Below are positions 51,326 through 60,636 of a stretch of 64,000 nt of DNA, piece by piece (within the stretch, counting starts at the first letter, position 1; the number at the start of each line of letters is the position of its first letter). The position numbers were made by a program, and so were the translations under genes. This DNA comes from an uncultured Lachnoclostridium sp. (GTDB taxonomy: Bacteria; Bacillota; Clostridia; Lachnospirales; Lachnospiraceae): assembly GCA_944376715.1 (NCBI GenBank), contig CALWDO010000009.1, positions 1-64,000 of the forward strand, in the 5' to 3' direction. The notes beneath the pieces are model-generated. The model did not search any database. It was not told the origin of the DNA and saw only the letters and a list, made by a program, of their open reading frames with translations.

Positions 51326-52441
51326 ATGGCAAGAGCATTAGGAATTGTAAGCTTTTCAGAAAACCATATTTGGGTAGACGGGCTGGAGAATTACCGTTCT
51401 ATCGGAGCATTCTCTTTCCTTGGAAGATACCGTGTGATAGACTTTCCGATTTCCAACTTTTCCAACAGCGGTATTGACCGGATTCAGGTATATGTAAGAA
51501 GAAGACCTCAGTCTCTGGTACAGCATATCGGAACCGGACGTCACTTTAACATTAATTCCAAGAGCGGATACGTACAGATCATGTTTACGGATTCCCAGGA
51601 GGAAAATGATTATTACAACACAGATGTAAAAGCGTATATGTCCAATCTGGAGCATATTGAGAACACATCCAACACGCACGTGGTGATCGCTCCGGCATAT
51701 ATGGTTTACACACAGGATTTTGACGCGCTTCTGAAGACTCATATTGAGTCCGAAGCAGATATTACTGTCCTGTATCATTCAGTAGACAATGCAAAAGAAG
51801 CATACCAGAACTGTTACTGTGTAAATCTGAACCGCCAGAAAGGTGTGGAATCCTTTGAGCGGAATAACGGCAAGCTGAAAAACCGCAATATCTTCATGGA
51901 TACCTATGTCATGAAGAAAGAAGTATTTATCGACCTTCTGAAAGAGGCGCAGAAGACGTCGTCCATGTATACGCTGCGTATGATCATCAATGATAAGTGC
52001 AGTGAGATGGATATCCGCGGCGTGGCGCACAGAGGTTTCTTCGCGCCGATCACCGACTTCAAGAGCTATTATGATGGAAATATGTCGCTGCTGGATCTGA
52101 AGACGGCAAAAGCAGTATTCAATGATTCCTGGCCGATTTATACCAGAACCAATGATTCCTGTCCTACCCAGTACTTCGAGACGGCTGATGTGAAGCGGTC
52201 CTTTGTGGCAAACGGCTGCATGATCGAGGGAACGGTGGAAAACTCCGTAGTCGGACGTGAATGTGTGATTAAGCCCGGAGCAGTGGTGAAGAACTGCATC
52301 ATCCTTACCAATGTGGTGATTGGAGAGGGCGTACATATCGAAGGTCAGGTTGTGGATAAGAATGCGAGAGTCACGAAGATGAAAGAGATTCTCGCTGATC
52401 CGGAGATGCCGGGATACATCAGAAGAAATGATATAGTATAA
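51326..52441 (+). CDS. glgD: Glucose-1-phosphate adenylyltransferase regulatory subunit GlgD
   Basis: A 371-residue paralogue of GlgC. It keeps IDFPISNFSNSGID and the C-terminal beta-helix (VEGTVENSVVGRE-like, GAVVKNCII) but lacks the GGRGSRL nucleotide loop, which here reads VSFSENHIWVDGLENYRS. It is therefore the non-catalytic partner that modulates GlgC in Firmicutes. The start at 51326 follows GGGGTAGG. Co-transcribed with glgC; a strong terminator follows. Confidence 0.94.
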   Translation: MARALGIVSFSENHIWVDGLENYRSIGAFSFLGRYRVIDFPISNFSNSGIDRIQVYVRRRPQSLVQHIGTGRHFNINSKSGYVQIMFTDSQEENDYYNTDVKAYMSNLEHIENTSNTHVVIAPAYMVYTQDFDALLKTHIESEADITVLYHSVDNAKEAYQNCYCVNLNRQKGVESFERNNGKLKNRNIFMDTYVMKKEVFIDLLKEAQKTSSMYTLRMIINDKCSEMDIRGVAHRGFFAPITDFKSYYDGNMSLLDLKTAKAVFNDSWPIYTRTNDSCPTQYFETADVKRSFVANGCMIEGTVENSVVGRECVIKPGAVVKNCIILTNVVIGEGVHIEGQVVDKNARVTKMKEILADPEMPGYIRRNDIV

Positions 52442-52458
52442 GACAGGCAAAAAGATAT

Positions 52459-52493
52459 GCCGTCGGATGCGGTGCGCATCCGGCGGCGTTTTT
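52459..52493 (+). terminator. Terminator after glgD
   Basis: GCCGTCGGATGCG-GTG-CGCATCCGGCGGC followed by GTTTTTG, 17 bases past the glgD stop and just before the convergent FtsX stop. Confidence 0.85.
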
Positions 52494-52500
52494 GCAGTTA

Positions 52501-54852
52501 TTATTCTGTATTTACCGTATCTGCCACAGACATCTCCCTAAGCTGTCCGGCAGGTCCTGAGACGGCGATGACGGCTGCCAGGATCATGAAGCCCAGGATG
52601 ATCAGGAGAGGGATGACCGGCAGAGGCCAGGGAGTGCCCCAGCGGCTGGAAACGGCAGAATTGTATAACAGCCGGTTCAAAGGAAGCCCGATGAAGCATC
52701 CGATGAATACGCCCCCGCCCACATAGAAGGCTGTTTCCGCTGCGATCATCCGTGTGAGCTGGCCGGGGCTCATGCCGATGGCGCGCATGGCTCCGTATTC
52801 TTTCATGCGGGAAGACACGCTCATGGCAATGCCGTTGACGACATTAAAGACGGCGATCAGAGCGATGATGCCGAGAAAACCGTATACAAACATGGAAAAG
52901 GAATAATAGGCGCCCCGCACTTCGCTGTTGCTCATTCGCTGATCCGAGAAAGTTGTATGATCACCGGCCATCGCCCGTAGTTCTTCTACATCCTGGTCGG
53001 AAGCGTCCCGAACAAGCTGGATATCTATAACGGTATACCGGTGTTCGCCGGTAAATTTCTGAAATAGCGCTTCTGAACAGATCACGTTTTCTTCTCCTTC
53101 CGCTTTGCTGAAAGGTGTGTAGGAAAGAAGGCCCGCTACCGGAATCTGATGCGTGCCGTCTGAAGATTCGATCTCCATGATATCTCCTACAGAGACCGGG
53201 CAGGAAGCATTGTATTCTACAAGGACTCCGCTCCCCTGTTCGGCGGCTTCCAGGGATCCTTCCAGAAGCGCGCTTTTTGCCCAGCCGAACTGGTATGTTT
53301 CATAGGAGATCAGGTTTACGGAAGCCGTCTGACCGCCAAATGACGCCGGAAGGCTGTAAGCGAAGCTGCGCCCGTATGCGCGTTTTACCGCCGGATGAGC
53401 GGCGATCTCTTCTTCGAGAGAGACCGGGATCGAGCAGGTGTTATCCTTGCTGATGACAGAGAGATCCGGCGTATAAGGACGCAGCGGTGTCAGCGCATGC
53501 TGCATAAAATCGATCAAAACGCTGAAGCACAAAAAAAGGATCACGCTAAGGGCGAAGGATCCCGCCAGCAGCAGGAAATGCTTTTTATTTCCCGCCGCAT
53601 GATGGATACCCAGCGCAGTCTCTACCGCAAGACGGCGTGTGCGTGCGGCCGACCGTACGCTGCAGACGGTTCCGGCATTGCCGGAGACTGCGGTCAGGGG
53701 CGAGACGCCGGATGCGCGCCGGGCAGGAGAGCGAACGGCGAGAAGGACGGTGACAAGGCCTATCAGGATCCCGGCCGCCAGACCGGGAAGACTGACGGCA
53801 AATACCGGCATTCCGGAAAAATAGGAAGGGCTTAAAAAGCGCAGCACGGCACAGAGGATCCAGATAACCAGGATGCTGGGAAAGAGACCCAGGGGAATGG
53901 CCGTACTGCACCAGTTCAGGGCTTCTCTGCGGACGAAACGGGCAACCTGTTTCGGTGTGGCGCCCAGACAGCGAAGCATCCCGAAAAATTCTACCCGTCT
54001 GGCCACACTTCTGTTCAGACTGCTGGAGATCATCAAGATTCCCGACAGAGATACCAGAAGAGCCAGAACGGCGGCAACCAGATAGAGCTGCAGGATGTAC
54101 TGGTCGTCTGTCTGCAGTATCAAAGCCAGCAGCCTGGTATTTTGTCCGACAGTATTTTCGTCAATTCCAAGTTGGCCGCAGATATCCTGTATCACGTGCT
54201 GGATGCGGCAAAACGGAGTAAACTGCACATAGAGTTCGTTGCTGCAGGCGCCTTCGGCTTGGGAAAAACAGAGCCGGTAAGTGTCAATGTTCATAAACAG
54301 TCCAAAGGCATCCTGCCCGGTCAGCATAGAGGTGTCCCCGGTAAATCCGCAGATGGTAAAGGTCAAAGCCCCGTCCGGCGTATCCAGTGTGATGGAATCT
54401 CCCAGTTGTTTATGAAGCTGTGTCCGGATGCTTTTGGTCGCGACAACCTGCATGGATTCCGTCGGGAAGGATCCTTCCACGATCCGGGCCGCAGGATAGA
54501 GTTCCAGCATACTCTCATCAAATCCGCAGATAGCAGCAGCTTTCCCTTCAATCGTGTAATCAGAGGATGCGTCGTAGTTGGTTACCTCATACCGGCTGGC
54601 AAGCCGTACTTCCGGGCGCGCCATAATGACAGCGATCTGATCATCCGTGAGGTCCCGGAATATGGCGTGCATGGCCCCGTCGGTCTGGATCCCCTGTGCG
54701 TACAGGGTACGGATCTGCATATCTGCCATGCCAAATATACAGGAGACCAGGAAGACGGACAGGGCTATACAGAGTCTGGTCAGACGGCTTTGACGGCGGC
54801 GCACCTTTGCAGTTATACGGACCAGATCCAGATAATTTTTCATACGTTTCAT
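52501..54852 (-). CDS. FtsX-family ABC permease (full length)
   Basis: The 783-residue permease has an N-terminal helix, a large outer domain (about 45-250), FtsX core helices with FFGMLRCLGATPKQVARFVR at 289-308, a second outer domain (about 460-640) and a second FtsX core with EYGAMRAIGMSPGQLTRM near 685. This double arrangement is typical of permeases for antimicrobial-peptide sensing or lipoprotein release. It overlaps the ATPase gene by four bases. ATG at 54852 has GGGAGG upstream. It is the apparent full-length parent form of the shortened protein at 42838-44199. Confidence 0.88.
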   Translation of the reverse strand: MKRMKNYLDLVRITAKVRRRQSRLTRLCIALSVFLVSCIFGMADMQIRTLYAQGIQTDGAMHAIFRDLTDDQIAVIMARPEVRLASRYEVTNYDASSDYTIEGKAAAICGFDESMLELYPAARIVEGSFPTESMQVVATKSIRTQLHKQLGDSITLDTPDGALTFTICGFTGDTSMLTGQDAFGLFMNIDTYRLCFSQAEGACSNELYVQFTPFCRIQHVIQDICGQLGIDENTVGQNTRLLALILQTDDQYILQLYLVAAVLALLVSLSGILMISSSLNRSVARRVEFFGMLRCLGATPKQVARFVRREALNWCSTAIPLGLFPSILVIWILCAVLRFLSPSYFSGMPVFAVSLPGLAAGILIGLVTVLLAVRSPARRASGVSPLTAVSGNAGTVCSVRSAARTRRLAVETALGIHHAAGNKKHFLLLAGSFALSVILFLCFSVLIDFMQHALTPLRPYTPDLSVISKDNTCSIPVSLEEEIAAHPAVKRAYGRSFAYSLPASFGGQTASVNLISYETYQFGWAKSALLEGSLEAAEQGSGVLVEYNASCPVSVGDIMEIESSDGTHQIPVAGLLSYTPFSKAEGEENVICSEALFQKFTGEHRYTVIDIQLVRDASDQDVEELRAMAGDHTTFSDQRMSNSEVRGAYYSFSMFVYGFLGIIALIAVFNVVNGIAMSVSSRMKEYGAMRAIGMSPGQLTRMIAAETAFYVGGGVFIGCFIGLPLNRLLYNSAVSSRWGTPWPLPVIPLLIILGFMILAAVIAVSGPAGQLREMSVADTVNTE

Positions 54853-55532
54853 ATGCGCGCGCCTCCCAGATCAGTCAGAATCCCGTCGCTGACTTTCAGA
54901 ACACGGTCCACAGAAGAGGCCAGGGCGGTGTTGTGAGTAATCATCAGGATGGTCTGCTGGTAATGCCTGGATGCCCGTATCAGAAGATCCATGACGTCCT
55001 GACTGTTCCTGGAATCCAGATTGCCGGTAGGCTCATCTGCCAGTACCAGGAGAGGACGTGTGATGAGGGCGCGTCCGATCGCCACACGCTGCTGCTGTCC
55101 GCCGGAAAGCTGTCCGGGCAGATGGTGCCTCCGATTGGAAAGCCCCAGAATTTCCAGGATTTCATTTAACTGTTCAGGGTCCGGATCACGGTAATCCAGA
55201 AGCAGCGGGAAGATAATGTTCTGCTCCACGTCCAGTTCCGGAATCAAATGAAAAGCTTGGAAGATAAAGCCGATATTCTGGCGCCGGAAAATGGTACGGC
55301 GGTTTTCGTCCAGAGAGAAAAGATCCAGGCCGTCTAAGAGTACTTTGCCGGAGGTAGGAGTGTCCAGCCCTCCGATACAGTTGAGCAGGGTGCTCTTTCC
55401 GGATCCTGATTCGCCTATTACAGCGGCGAATTCACCTTTCTGCAGCGTGAAGGACACATCCTTTAAGGCTTCTACCCGGGCTTCTCCGGTTCCGTAGGTT
55501 TTTGACAAATGCTCTGTTCTTAATAATTCCAT
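54849..55532 (-). CDS. MacB/LolD-type ABC ATPase
   Basis: A 227-residue ATPase: Walker [10 protein letters not shown] at about 39-47, Q-loop [10 protein letters not shown], signature LSGGQQQR, Walker [14 protein letters not shown] and H-loop MITHN. It partners the FtsX permease. The ATG at 55532 lacks a nearby ribosome site; AAAGGAGG sits about 35 bases upstream and fits an in-frame TTG at 55556 (eight extra residues) with 11-base spacing, so the start is uncertain. A CTTAC-N5-TGTAAG element near 55640 may be its operator. Confidence 0.88.
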   Translation of the reverse strand: MELLRTEHLSKTYGTGEARVEALKDVSFTLQKGEFAAVIGESGSGKSTLLNCIGGLDTPTSGKVLLDGLDLFSLDENRRTIFRRQNIGFIFQAFHLIPELDVEQNIIFPLLLDYRDPDPEQLNEILEILGLSNRRHHLPGQLSGGQQQRVAIGRALITRPLLVLADEPTGNLDSRNSQDVMDLLIRASRHYQQTILMITHNTALASSVDRVLKVSDGILTDLGGARI

Positions 55533-55632
55533 AAATATACATACCGATGGCAGCAACCACCGGTTTTCCTCCTTTCGGGAGAAATGATAACAGCCCCGCC
55601 TTACGGACAGGTGAACAAAGAGACTGATTCTG

Positions 55633-55648
55633 CTTACATTTCCGTAAG
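55633..55648. promoter_or_regulatory. TTACN-N4-TGTAA element before the ABC-FtsX genes
   Basis: On the minus strand CTTACGGAAATGTAAG overlaps the histidine-kinase stop codon, about 100 bases upstream of the ATPase gene. It shares 12 of 16 positions with the element before the response regulator. Confidence 0.55.
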
Positions 55649-56863
55649 AAAAGAAGCTGTGAATGTGGTCCCTTTCCCTGGGATACTCTGTACGGACAGA
55701 GTGCCTCCCTGGCCTTCGATGACTGATTTGGCGAGAGGAAGCCCAAGACCGATGCCCTGTGTATGACGGTCTTGTTTTCCCCGGTAGAACCGTTTGAAAA
55801 CGTGATGGATGTCTTCGGGAGGTATACCGCATCCGTTGTCAGCCACAAGAATTCTCAGTATGGCGGGAGACTTCTTCCAGCTTACGCGGATGGTGCCGCC
55901 TGTATCTGTGTGATCCAGTGCGTTTTTGATCAGATTTCCGAAGGCTTCTGTCAGCCAGTCCGCGTCGCAGGTCAGAGTGTCAGTCGGATCACCTTCCAGG
56001 ATCAGGTGCTTTCCTTCCTGTTCCGCCCTTATAGACAGGTCTTTGGATGATTTCTGCATTAATTCTTCTACGGGATAAGAATGCAGTTCAAAAGTAATGC
56101 TTCCGGTATCCAGACGTGTGATTTTCAGAAGAGACAGAATCAGAGATTCCATCCGGTCAATGGACTGCAGAGAACGGTCGGTAAAACGGCGTACAGTTTC
56201 GGGGTTATCAGGTTCTTCAGCCATAATATCCATATAGAGGCGCAGCGCGGCCAGAGGTGTTTTAAGCTGATGGGAGATATCGGAGATCATATCTTTCAGA
56301 AATTCCTTTGACTGATGCTCGGATTCGATGCGCGCCTGGAAAGCGGTGGCGAGACAATCGGCAGAACGGAAAAGCTGGTAGAGCTTCCCGGTCTCTCCTC
56401 TGGGAAGCCGGATGGTAAAATCTCCGTCCGCATACCGCGAAATGATGCGGGACGCCTGCAGACAGAGCTGCTCCTGGCGTCGCCAGAAGAAACGGAATCC
56501 GAAAAAGATCAGAAGGATAAAGAAAAGACCGGCGGGGAGCAGGACGGTCAATGAACGCAGAAACATAGAGCGGGAAGAAGCAAGAAGCCACGGGGAAGTC
56601 TGATCTGTGCGTCCGGCTGCCTGCAGGAAAGAGATGCCTTCTTCAGTGGCAGAAGTATTTTTGAGGGCGGAAGCCAGGGCAGAGGAAGAAATCCCTTCTT
56701 CCAGAAGAGAAGAGACGAGAGCCGATTCCCGCGCATAGAACAGATCCCTTGTCTGGCATCCCAGAAAGAAACTGTATAGAACGCTCAGAAGAATGACAAG
56801 CAGACTTACAGAACATAAAAAGAGCGCGTGACGCCGGGATGATTTTTCAGACAGAAGATACAT
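55634..56863 (-). CDS. Sensor histidine kinase
   Basis: The 409-residue kinase has two membrane helices (about 12-34 and 102-125) around an outer loop of about 65 residues, then a HAMP-like stretch. The H-box is ISDISHQLKTPLAALRLY (phosphoacceptor His near 196), N-box EAFGNLIKNALDHT, G1 VADNGCGIPP and G2 GIGLGLPLAK. It phosphorylates the OmpR-type regulator encoded just upstream, whose gene it overlaps by 17 bases. With the ABC-FtsX pair it forms a peptide-antibiotic-sensing type of module. Confidence 0.9.
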   Translation of the reverse strand: MYLLSEKSSRRHALFLCSVSLLVILLSVLYSFFLGCQTRDLFYARESALVSSLLEEGISSSALASALKNTSATEEGISFLQAAGRTDQTSPWLLASSRSMFLRSLTVLLPAGLFFILLIFFGFRFFWRRQEQLCLQASRIISRYADGDFTIRLPRGETGKLYQLFRSADCLATAFQARIESEHQSKEFLKDMISDISHQLKTPLAALRLYMDIMAEEPDNPETVRRFTDRSLQSIDRMESLILSLLKITRLDTGSITFELHSYPVEELMQKSSKDLSIRAEQEGKHLILEGDPTDTLTCDADWLTEAFGNLIKNALDHTDTGGTIRVSWKKSPAILRILVADNGCGIPPEDIHHVFKRFYRGKQDRHTQGIGLGLPLAKSVIEGQGGTLSVQSIPGKGTTFTASFLTEM

Positions 56864-57569
56864 GGTTATTTTCCTCCCATCGGTATCCTAATCCCCGGAC
56901 CGTAAGCAAATGATCCGGCCGGGACGGGTTTTCTTCAATTTTTTCACGCAGACGGCGGATATAGACAGAGAGCGTGTTGTCGTCTACAAAATTACCATTT
57001 CCGTCCCAGAGTTCGTCGAGGATCTGGCCTCTGGTCAAAATCCTGGATGGATTGCGCAGAAACAGACAGATCAGCCGGTATTCCATACCGGTCAGCTCCA
57101 GAGGAGTTCCGTTCAGATACGCTTTTCCGGATGCGCAGTCTATCCGGACAGGACCGGAACCGAGACGCATGGAGGAATAATGTCCTTCCGGCTGTTTTGC
57201 CAGCGAACTCCTTCTGAGGAGCGCGCGGATTCGGGAACAGAGTTCTCCCAGTTTAAACGGTTTCGTGATGTAGTCGTCTCCGCCGCTGTCCAGTCCCCGG
57301 ATAATGCTGGTCTCTTCGTCGGATGCAGTCAGGAAGATGATGGGTGTCTGATCTCCCCGGTCCCGTATTTCTCCGCATAGACCAAAGCCGGTTCCGTCAG
57401 GCAGAGTAACATCCAATAACAGAAGATCGTAAGAATGTATGGGAAATAAAAGAGAACGGGCCTCCTGCACGCTTCCGGCAATATCAGGGGAAAACCCGTT
57501 TTTGGAGAGCGCGTAGGAAAGACCCTCGGTAAGACCCGGGTCGTCTTCCAAAAGAAGAATACGGTTCAT
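56847..57569 (-). CDS. OmpR-family response regulator
   Basis: A 240-residue regulator. The receiver domain holds the acidic pocket LLLEDDPG, phospho-Asp in LLLDVTLPDG (about residue 53), and K in DYITKPFKLGEL. The C-terminal winged helix reads ELTGMEYRLICLFLRNPSRILTR split by the loop, then DNTLSVYIRRLREK and VRGLGYRW. It probably binds the TTACA-N4-TGTAA palindromes upstream of itself, of the ABC-FtsX pair and of the distant shortened FtsX. AAGGAGG precedes ATG. Confidence 0.92.
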   Translation of the reverse strand: MNRILLLEDDPGLTEGLSYALSKNGFSPDIAGSVQEARSLLFPIHSYDLLLLDVTLPDGTGFGLCGEIRDRGDQTPIIFLTASDEETSIIRGLDSGGDDYITKPFKLGELCSRIRALLRRSSLAKQPEGHYSSMRLGSGPVRIDCASGKAYLNGTPLELTGMEYRLICLFLRNPSRILTRGQILDELWDGNGNFVDDNTLSVYIRRLREKIEENPSRPDHLLTVRGLGYRWEENNHVSSV

Positions 57570-57609
57570 GCATAGCCTCCTTGATGTTCTTAGATTTTAA
57601 GATACACTC

Positions 57610-57654
57610 ATTATAGCATGCCCGTCTTCTTTTGGAAGCTTACAATCGTGTAAG
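57610..57654 (-). promoter_or_regulatory. Promoter and palindromic operator of the response regulator operon
   Basis: Reading leftwards, CTTACA-CGAT-TGTAAG (57654-57639) is a perfect palindrome, followed 23 bases later by TATAAT (57615-57610), 41 bases before the start codon. There is no good -35 box, which fits an activator-dependent promoter. Confidence 0.6.
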
Positions 57655-57681
57655 ACAGCCCGGGGAAAGAACAGTTTTGTT

Positions 57682-58803
57682 TTAGCTGAGTAATGTCTGG
57701 CATATCTCTTCCAGGTGATCCCGGATCTTGATATGCTGCGGACATACCTCTTCACATTTGCCGCACTTGATACATTCGGCAGCAGGCGCTTTGCCGTGTC
57801 CGTCTACCAGCCATTCCTCCTGACCTTTGGCAGACTCTTTGTTGCCATATAAAGTAAGCAGGTTCCTTGCCGTGAAAGAACCGGAGATACCGATGTTCTG
57901 CGGACAGACTTTTGCGCAGTAGTTGCAGGTGGTGCAGGGGATCAGCGGGATAGCGGCCAGAGCCTCCTGCGCGCGTTTCAAAGTCTCTTTCTCCTGATCG
58001 CTCAGACCGGAGAAATCTTTCATGTAAGAGAGGTTATCTTCCATCTGCTCTACGCTGCTCATGCCGGACAGAACGGTGATGATTCCCTCCAGATCAGCCG
58101 CGAAGCGGATACCCCAGGAAGCAGGAGAGGAATCCGGTTCCGCTGCTTTCAGAATGTCTTCCACCGGTTTTGGAGGGGTCGCCAGCATACCGCCCTTGAC
58201 CGGCTCCATGATGATCACGGGCTTGCCGTGCTTTCTTGCCACTTCGTAGCATGCCCGGGACTGGATGGCCGGATTCTCCCAGTCCGCGTAATTGATCTGA
58301 AGCTGTACGAACTCCATCTCCGGATGCGCGGTCAGGATCGCGTCCAGTTCTTCCGGCGTGGAGTGGAACGAGAATCCCGCGTGCTTGATCAGACCTTCCT
58401 GTTTCTTTTCCTGGATCCAGCTCCACATATCGAAATCATCGAAATATTTGGTTCTGGATTCACCCAGATTGTGAAGAAGGTAAAAATCAAAGTAGCCTGC
58501 TCCGGTTTTCTCCAGTGAAGTATTGAACTGAGCAATCGCTTCGTCTCTGGTCTTGCAGTTGATCCATGCGGCGTTTTTAGTGGCAAGCTGATAGCGTTCT
58601 CTCGGATACCGTTCCACCAGAGCCTGCCGGATGGCTTCTTCACTGCCGGCATAAGCCCATGCCGTATCAAAATAAGTGAATCCCGCGTCCAGAAACAGAT
58701 CCACCATCTTCTTTACCTGTTCTACATCGATCTTTCCGTCTTTCTGCGGAAGCCGCATGAGTCCAAAACCAAGCTTTTTAATATCTTCGCCTAAATATGC
58801 CAT
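57682..58803 (-). CDS. Aldo/keto reductase with C-terminal ferredoxin domain
   Basis: The 373-residue protein joins an AKR barrel (1-280) to a two-cluster ferredoxin-like tail. AKR residues: Asp in TYFDTAWAYAGSE with Tyr, Lys in LATKNAAW, and the DFYLLHNLG His. The tail holds CTTCNYCAKVCP and CIKCGKCEEVCP, for two 4Fe-4S clusters. Clostridial members of this family reduce aldehydes or ketones with electrons from NAD(P)H or ferredoxin; the substrate is unknown. Single gene. Confidence 0.88.
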   Translation of the reverse strand: MAYLGEDIKKLGFGLMRLPQKDGKIDVEQVKKMVDLFLDAGFTYFDTAWAYAGSEEAIRQALVERYPRERYQLATKNAAWINCKTRDEAIAQFNTSLEKTGAGYFDFYLLHNLGESRTKYFDDFDMWSWIQEKKQEGLIKHAGFSFHSTPEELDAILTAHPEMEFVQLQINYADWENPAIQSRACYEVARKHGKPVIIMEPVKGGMLATPPKPVEDILKAAEPDSSPASWGIRFAADLEGIITVLSGMSSVEQMEDNLSYMKDFSGLSDQEKETLKRAQEALAAIPLIPCTTCNYCAKVCPQNIGISGSFTARNLLTLYGNKESAKGQEEWLVDGHGKAPAAECIKCGKCEEVCPQHIKIRDHLEEICQTLLS

Positions 58804-58936
58804 ACTTACGTCTCCTTTCTTTGTTCCGCCGGAAGGGCGGAATCATTTACTTTTATTGTAATGTTTTCAGGTTTTGTTGTCTAATGCCTGATGAAAATAG
58901 GAAACGATGCCTGCAGTGCATAATGCGGATAAAAGA

Positions 58937-59536
58937 TCAGTTAACGCCCATGGCGCGAAGCAGGATCTGGGCGCACTCTTCCGGCGGCAGAGTGGAAGTA
59001 TTCAGTTCCATATCGTAATTGCCGCGGTCTTTCCAGTTTTTCTCGGTCCAGTATTTAAAGTAATCACTGCGCTGGCGGTCTTTGCGTTCCATCATTTTCT
59101 TGGCTTCTGCTTCGGATACGGATTCAGTCCGCATAATGCGTTCGATACGTTTTTTCATATCTGAGGAATATATGTATACGCTGACTGACCGGCCGCTGTC
59201 CTTCAAAAGTTCTGTAGAGCATCTTCCCACGAACACTGCAGGACCGGATTTCGCCAGATTTTTGATCGCTTTCTGCACTTCGTAGTACAGTTCATAGATC
59301 TTGGACTGATTTGTGCCCTGGTTATAGCTGGCGAAAAGGGCAATATTGTAAAGGATGCTGCCGGTGTTTTTTTCGTCGTATTCTTTCAGCAGATCCAGGG
59401 AGATTCCCTTTTCTTTTGCCACCTTGACCATAAGGTTTCCGTCGTAGTAGGGAATTCCTGCCAGTTCGGATACCAGTTTCCCGATTTCACGGCCTCCGCT
59501 TCCGAATTCCCTTTCAATTGCCAATGATTTCGTCAT
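58937..59536 (-). CDS. Cytidylate kinase-like protein
   Basis: A 199-residue P-loop protein of the cytidylate-kinase-like family, common in Lachnospiraceae. The N-terminus reads IEREFGSGGREIGKLVSELAG split at the GSGGREIG P-loop, then AVFVGRCSTELL and a basic lid (MKKRIERIMR). It is not the housekeeping Cmk, and the true substrate is unknown. The start at 59536 has AGGAGAGT upstream. It overlaps the marR stop by 23 bases, so it is under MarR control. Confidence 0.82.
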   Translation of the reverse strand: MTKSLAIEREFGSGGREIGKLVSELAGIPYYDGNLMVKVAKEKGISLDLLKEYDEKNTGSILYNIALFASYNQGTNQSKIYELYYEVQKAIKNLAKSGPAVFVGRCSTELLKDSGRSVSVYIYSSDMKKRIERIMRTESVSEAEAKKMMERKDRQRSDYFKYWTEKNWKDRGNYDMELNTSTLPPEECAQILLRAMGVN

Positions 59537-59969
59537 GATATTCACTCTCCTTTTTCTGACTTCGGGTGACTGCGTCCCGGATAATACGGATAAACTCTTC
59601 CGCGTCTTCAGGGCCGAGCATCTCCAGAAACGCAGCCGTGTGTTCGATGCCTTCATTGCTCTTCTCGTCTACAACAACCCGTCCCGCGTCTGTAATGGTG
59701 ATGAGCACGCGTCTCCGGTCTGTGGGGTCGGTACTGCGCAGGGCGTAGCCTTTTTTCTCCAACGCGTTCAGGATCGCAGCGGTCCGGGAGCTTCGAATAC
59801 GGAAGGTACTTGTCAGCTCTCCGGCAGAAACACTGTTATCCTGAAGGCTCAGGTAGTGGAGCACCGCCTGTTCTCCGGAGGATAAATCATTGAGATTCCT
59901 GATCACAGGCATCTGATTCAGTTTTTTCATGTAATAGAGAAAATCCTTTGCTTTTTCCCGATAATCCAT
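59514..59969 (-). CDS. MarR-family transcriptional regulator
   Basis: The 151-residue winged-helix regulator has MarR features: SSGEQAVLHYLSLQD, VSAGELTSTFRIRSSRTAAIL recognition region, RSTDPTDRRRVLITITDAG wing. It heads a two-gene unit with the cytidylate-kinase-like gene. A TTGACA-N17-TATAAA promoter and a perfect TATCTCA-N5-TGAGATA palindrome lie immediately upstream, indicating autorepression. Confidence 0.9.
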   Translation of the reverse strand: MDYREKAKDFLYYMKKLNQMPVIRNLNDLSSGEQAVLHYLSLQDNSVSAGELTSTFRIRSSRTAAILNALEKKGYALRSTDPTDRRRVLITITDAGRVVVDEKSNEGIEHTAAFLEMLGPEDAEEFIRIIRDAVTRSQKKESEYHDEIIGN

Positions 59970-59982
59970 ATCGCACCCACTT

Positions 59983-60001
59983 TATCTCACGCTATGAGAT
60001 A
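59983..60001. promoter_or_regulatory. MarR operator
   Basis: TATCTCA-CGCTA-TGAGATA, a perfect 7-bp inverted repeat abutting the -10 box on the downstream side, 14 bases before the marR start codon. Confidence 0.75.
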
Positions 60002-60030
60002 TTTATATCATGTTCGCCTGTAAATGTCAA
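60002..60030 (-). promoter_or_regulatory. marR promoter
   Basis: On the minus strand TTGACA (60030-60025), 17 bases, TATAAA (60007-60002). Confidence 0.75.
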
Positions 60031-60043
60031 TACAGCGGGACTG

Positions 60044-60604
60044 TTACGGCAGGCGCTCCAGAAAACATCCTCTTTCGTGGGAATAGATGACGCCAACTGC
60101 CTGCAGATAAGCATAAATGATTGTGGTCCCGACGAATTTCATACCTCTCTTTTTCAGATCTGCTGAAATGGCGTCCGATAAGGGAGAACTGGAAAGTCCC
60201 GTCTCATAGACGATTTTTTCATCTGTCCAGTGCCAGAGATAATTGGAAAAGCTCTGATACTCTTTTTGTATGGAACGGAAGACTCTCGCGTTATTTACGG
60301 CGGCTTCAATCTTTCTGCGGTTGCGTACAATGCCGGGATCCTGGCATAAAGCTTCGATTTTCAAGTCATCATAGCCGCAGACTTTCTCCAGGTCGAAGTT
60401 GTCAAATGCTTTCCGGAAGTGTTCCCTTTTATTAAGGATGCACTCCCAGGAGAGTCCCGCCTGAAAGGATTCCAGTACCAGCATCTCGAACAGACGGTGG
60501 TCGTCGTGTACCGGAACGCCCCATTCTTCATCGTGATAACGGATATACAGGTCATTTTTAGGATTTGCCCAGAAACATCTGGTTTTGTAGTCGGTCCATT
60601 CCAT
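60044..60604 (-). CDS. tag: DNA-3-methyladenine glycosylase I
   Basis: A 186-residue Tag-family glycosylase removing 3-methyladenine. It has the N-terminal CFWANPKNDLYIRYHDEEWG (Tag-specific, Cys as zinc ligand), LVLESFQAGLSW with the catalytic-region Glu, and C-terminal KFVGTTIIYAYLQAVGVI and the His/Cys zinc positions SHERGCF. It sits 32 bases after ogt on the same strand, so it forms an alkylation-repair pair. Confidence 0.93.
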   Translation of the reverse strand: MEWTDYKTRCFWANPKNDLYIRYHDEEWGVPVHDDHRLFEMLVLESFQAGLSWECILNKREHFRKAFDNFDLEKVCGYDDLKIEALCQDPGIVRNRRKIEAAVNNARVFRSIQKEYQSFSNYLWHWTDEKIVYETGLSSSPLSDAISADLKKRGMKFVGTTIIYAYLQAVGVIYSHERGCFLERLP

Positions 60605-60636
60605 AGAAAGATTCCTTTCGGTTCGGCAAATTGTTG

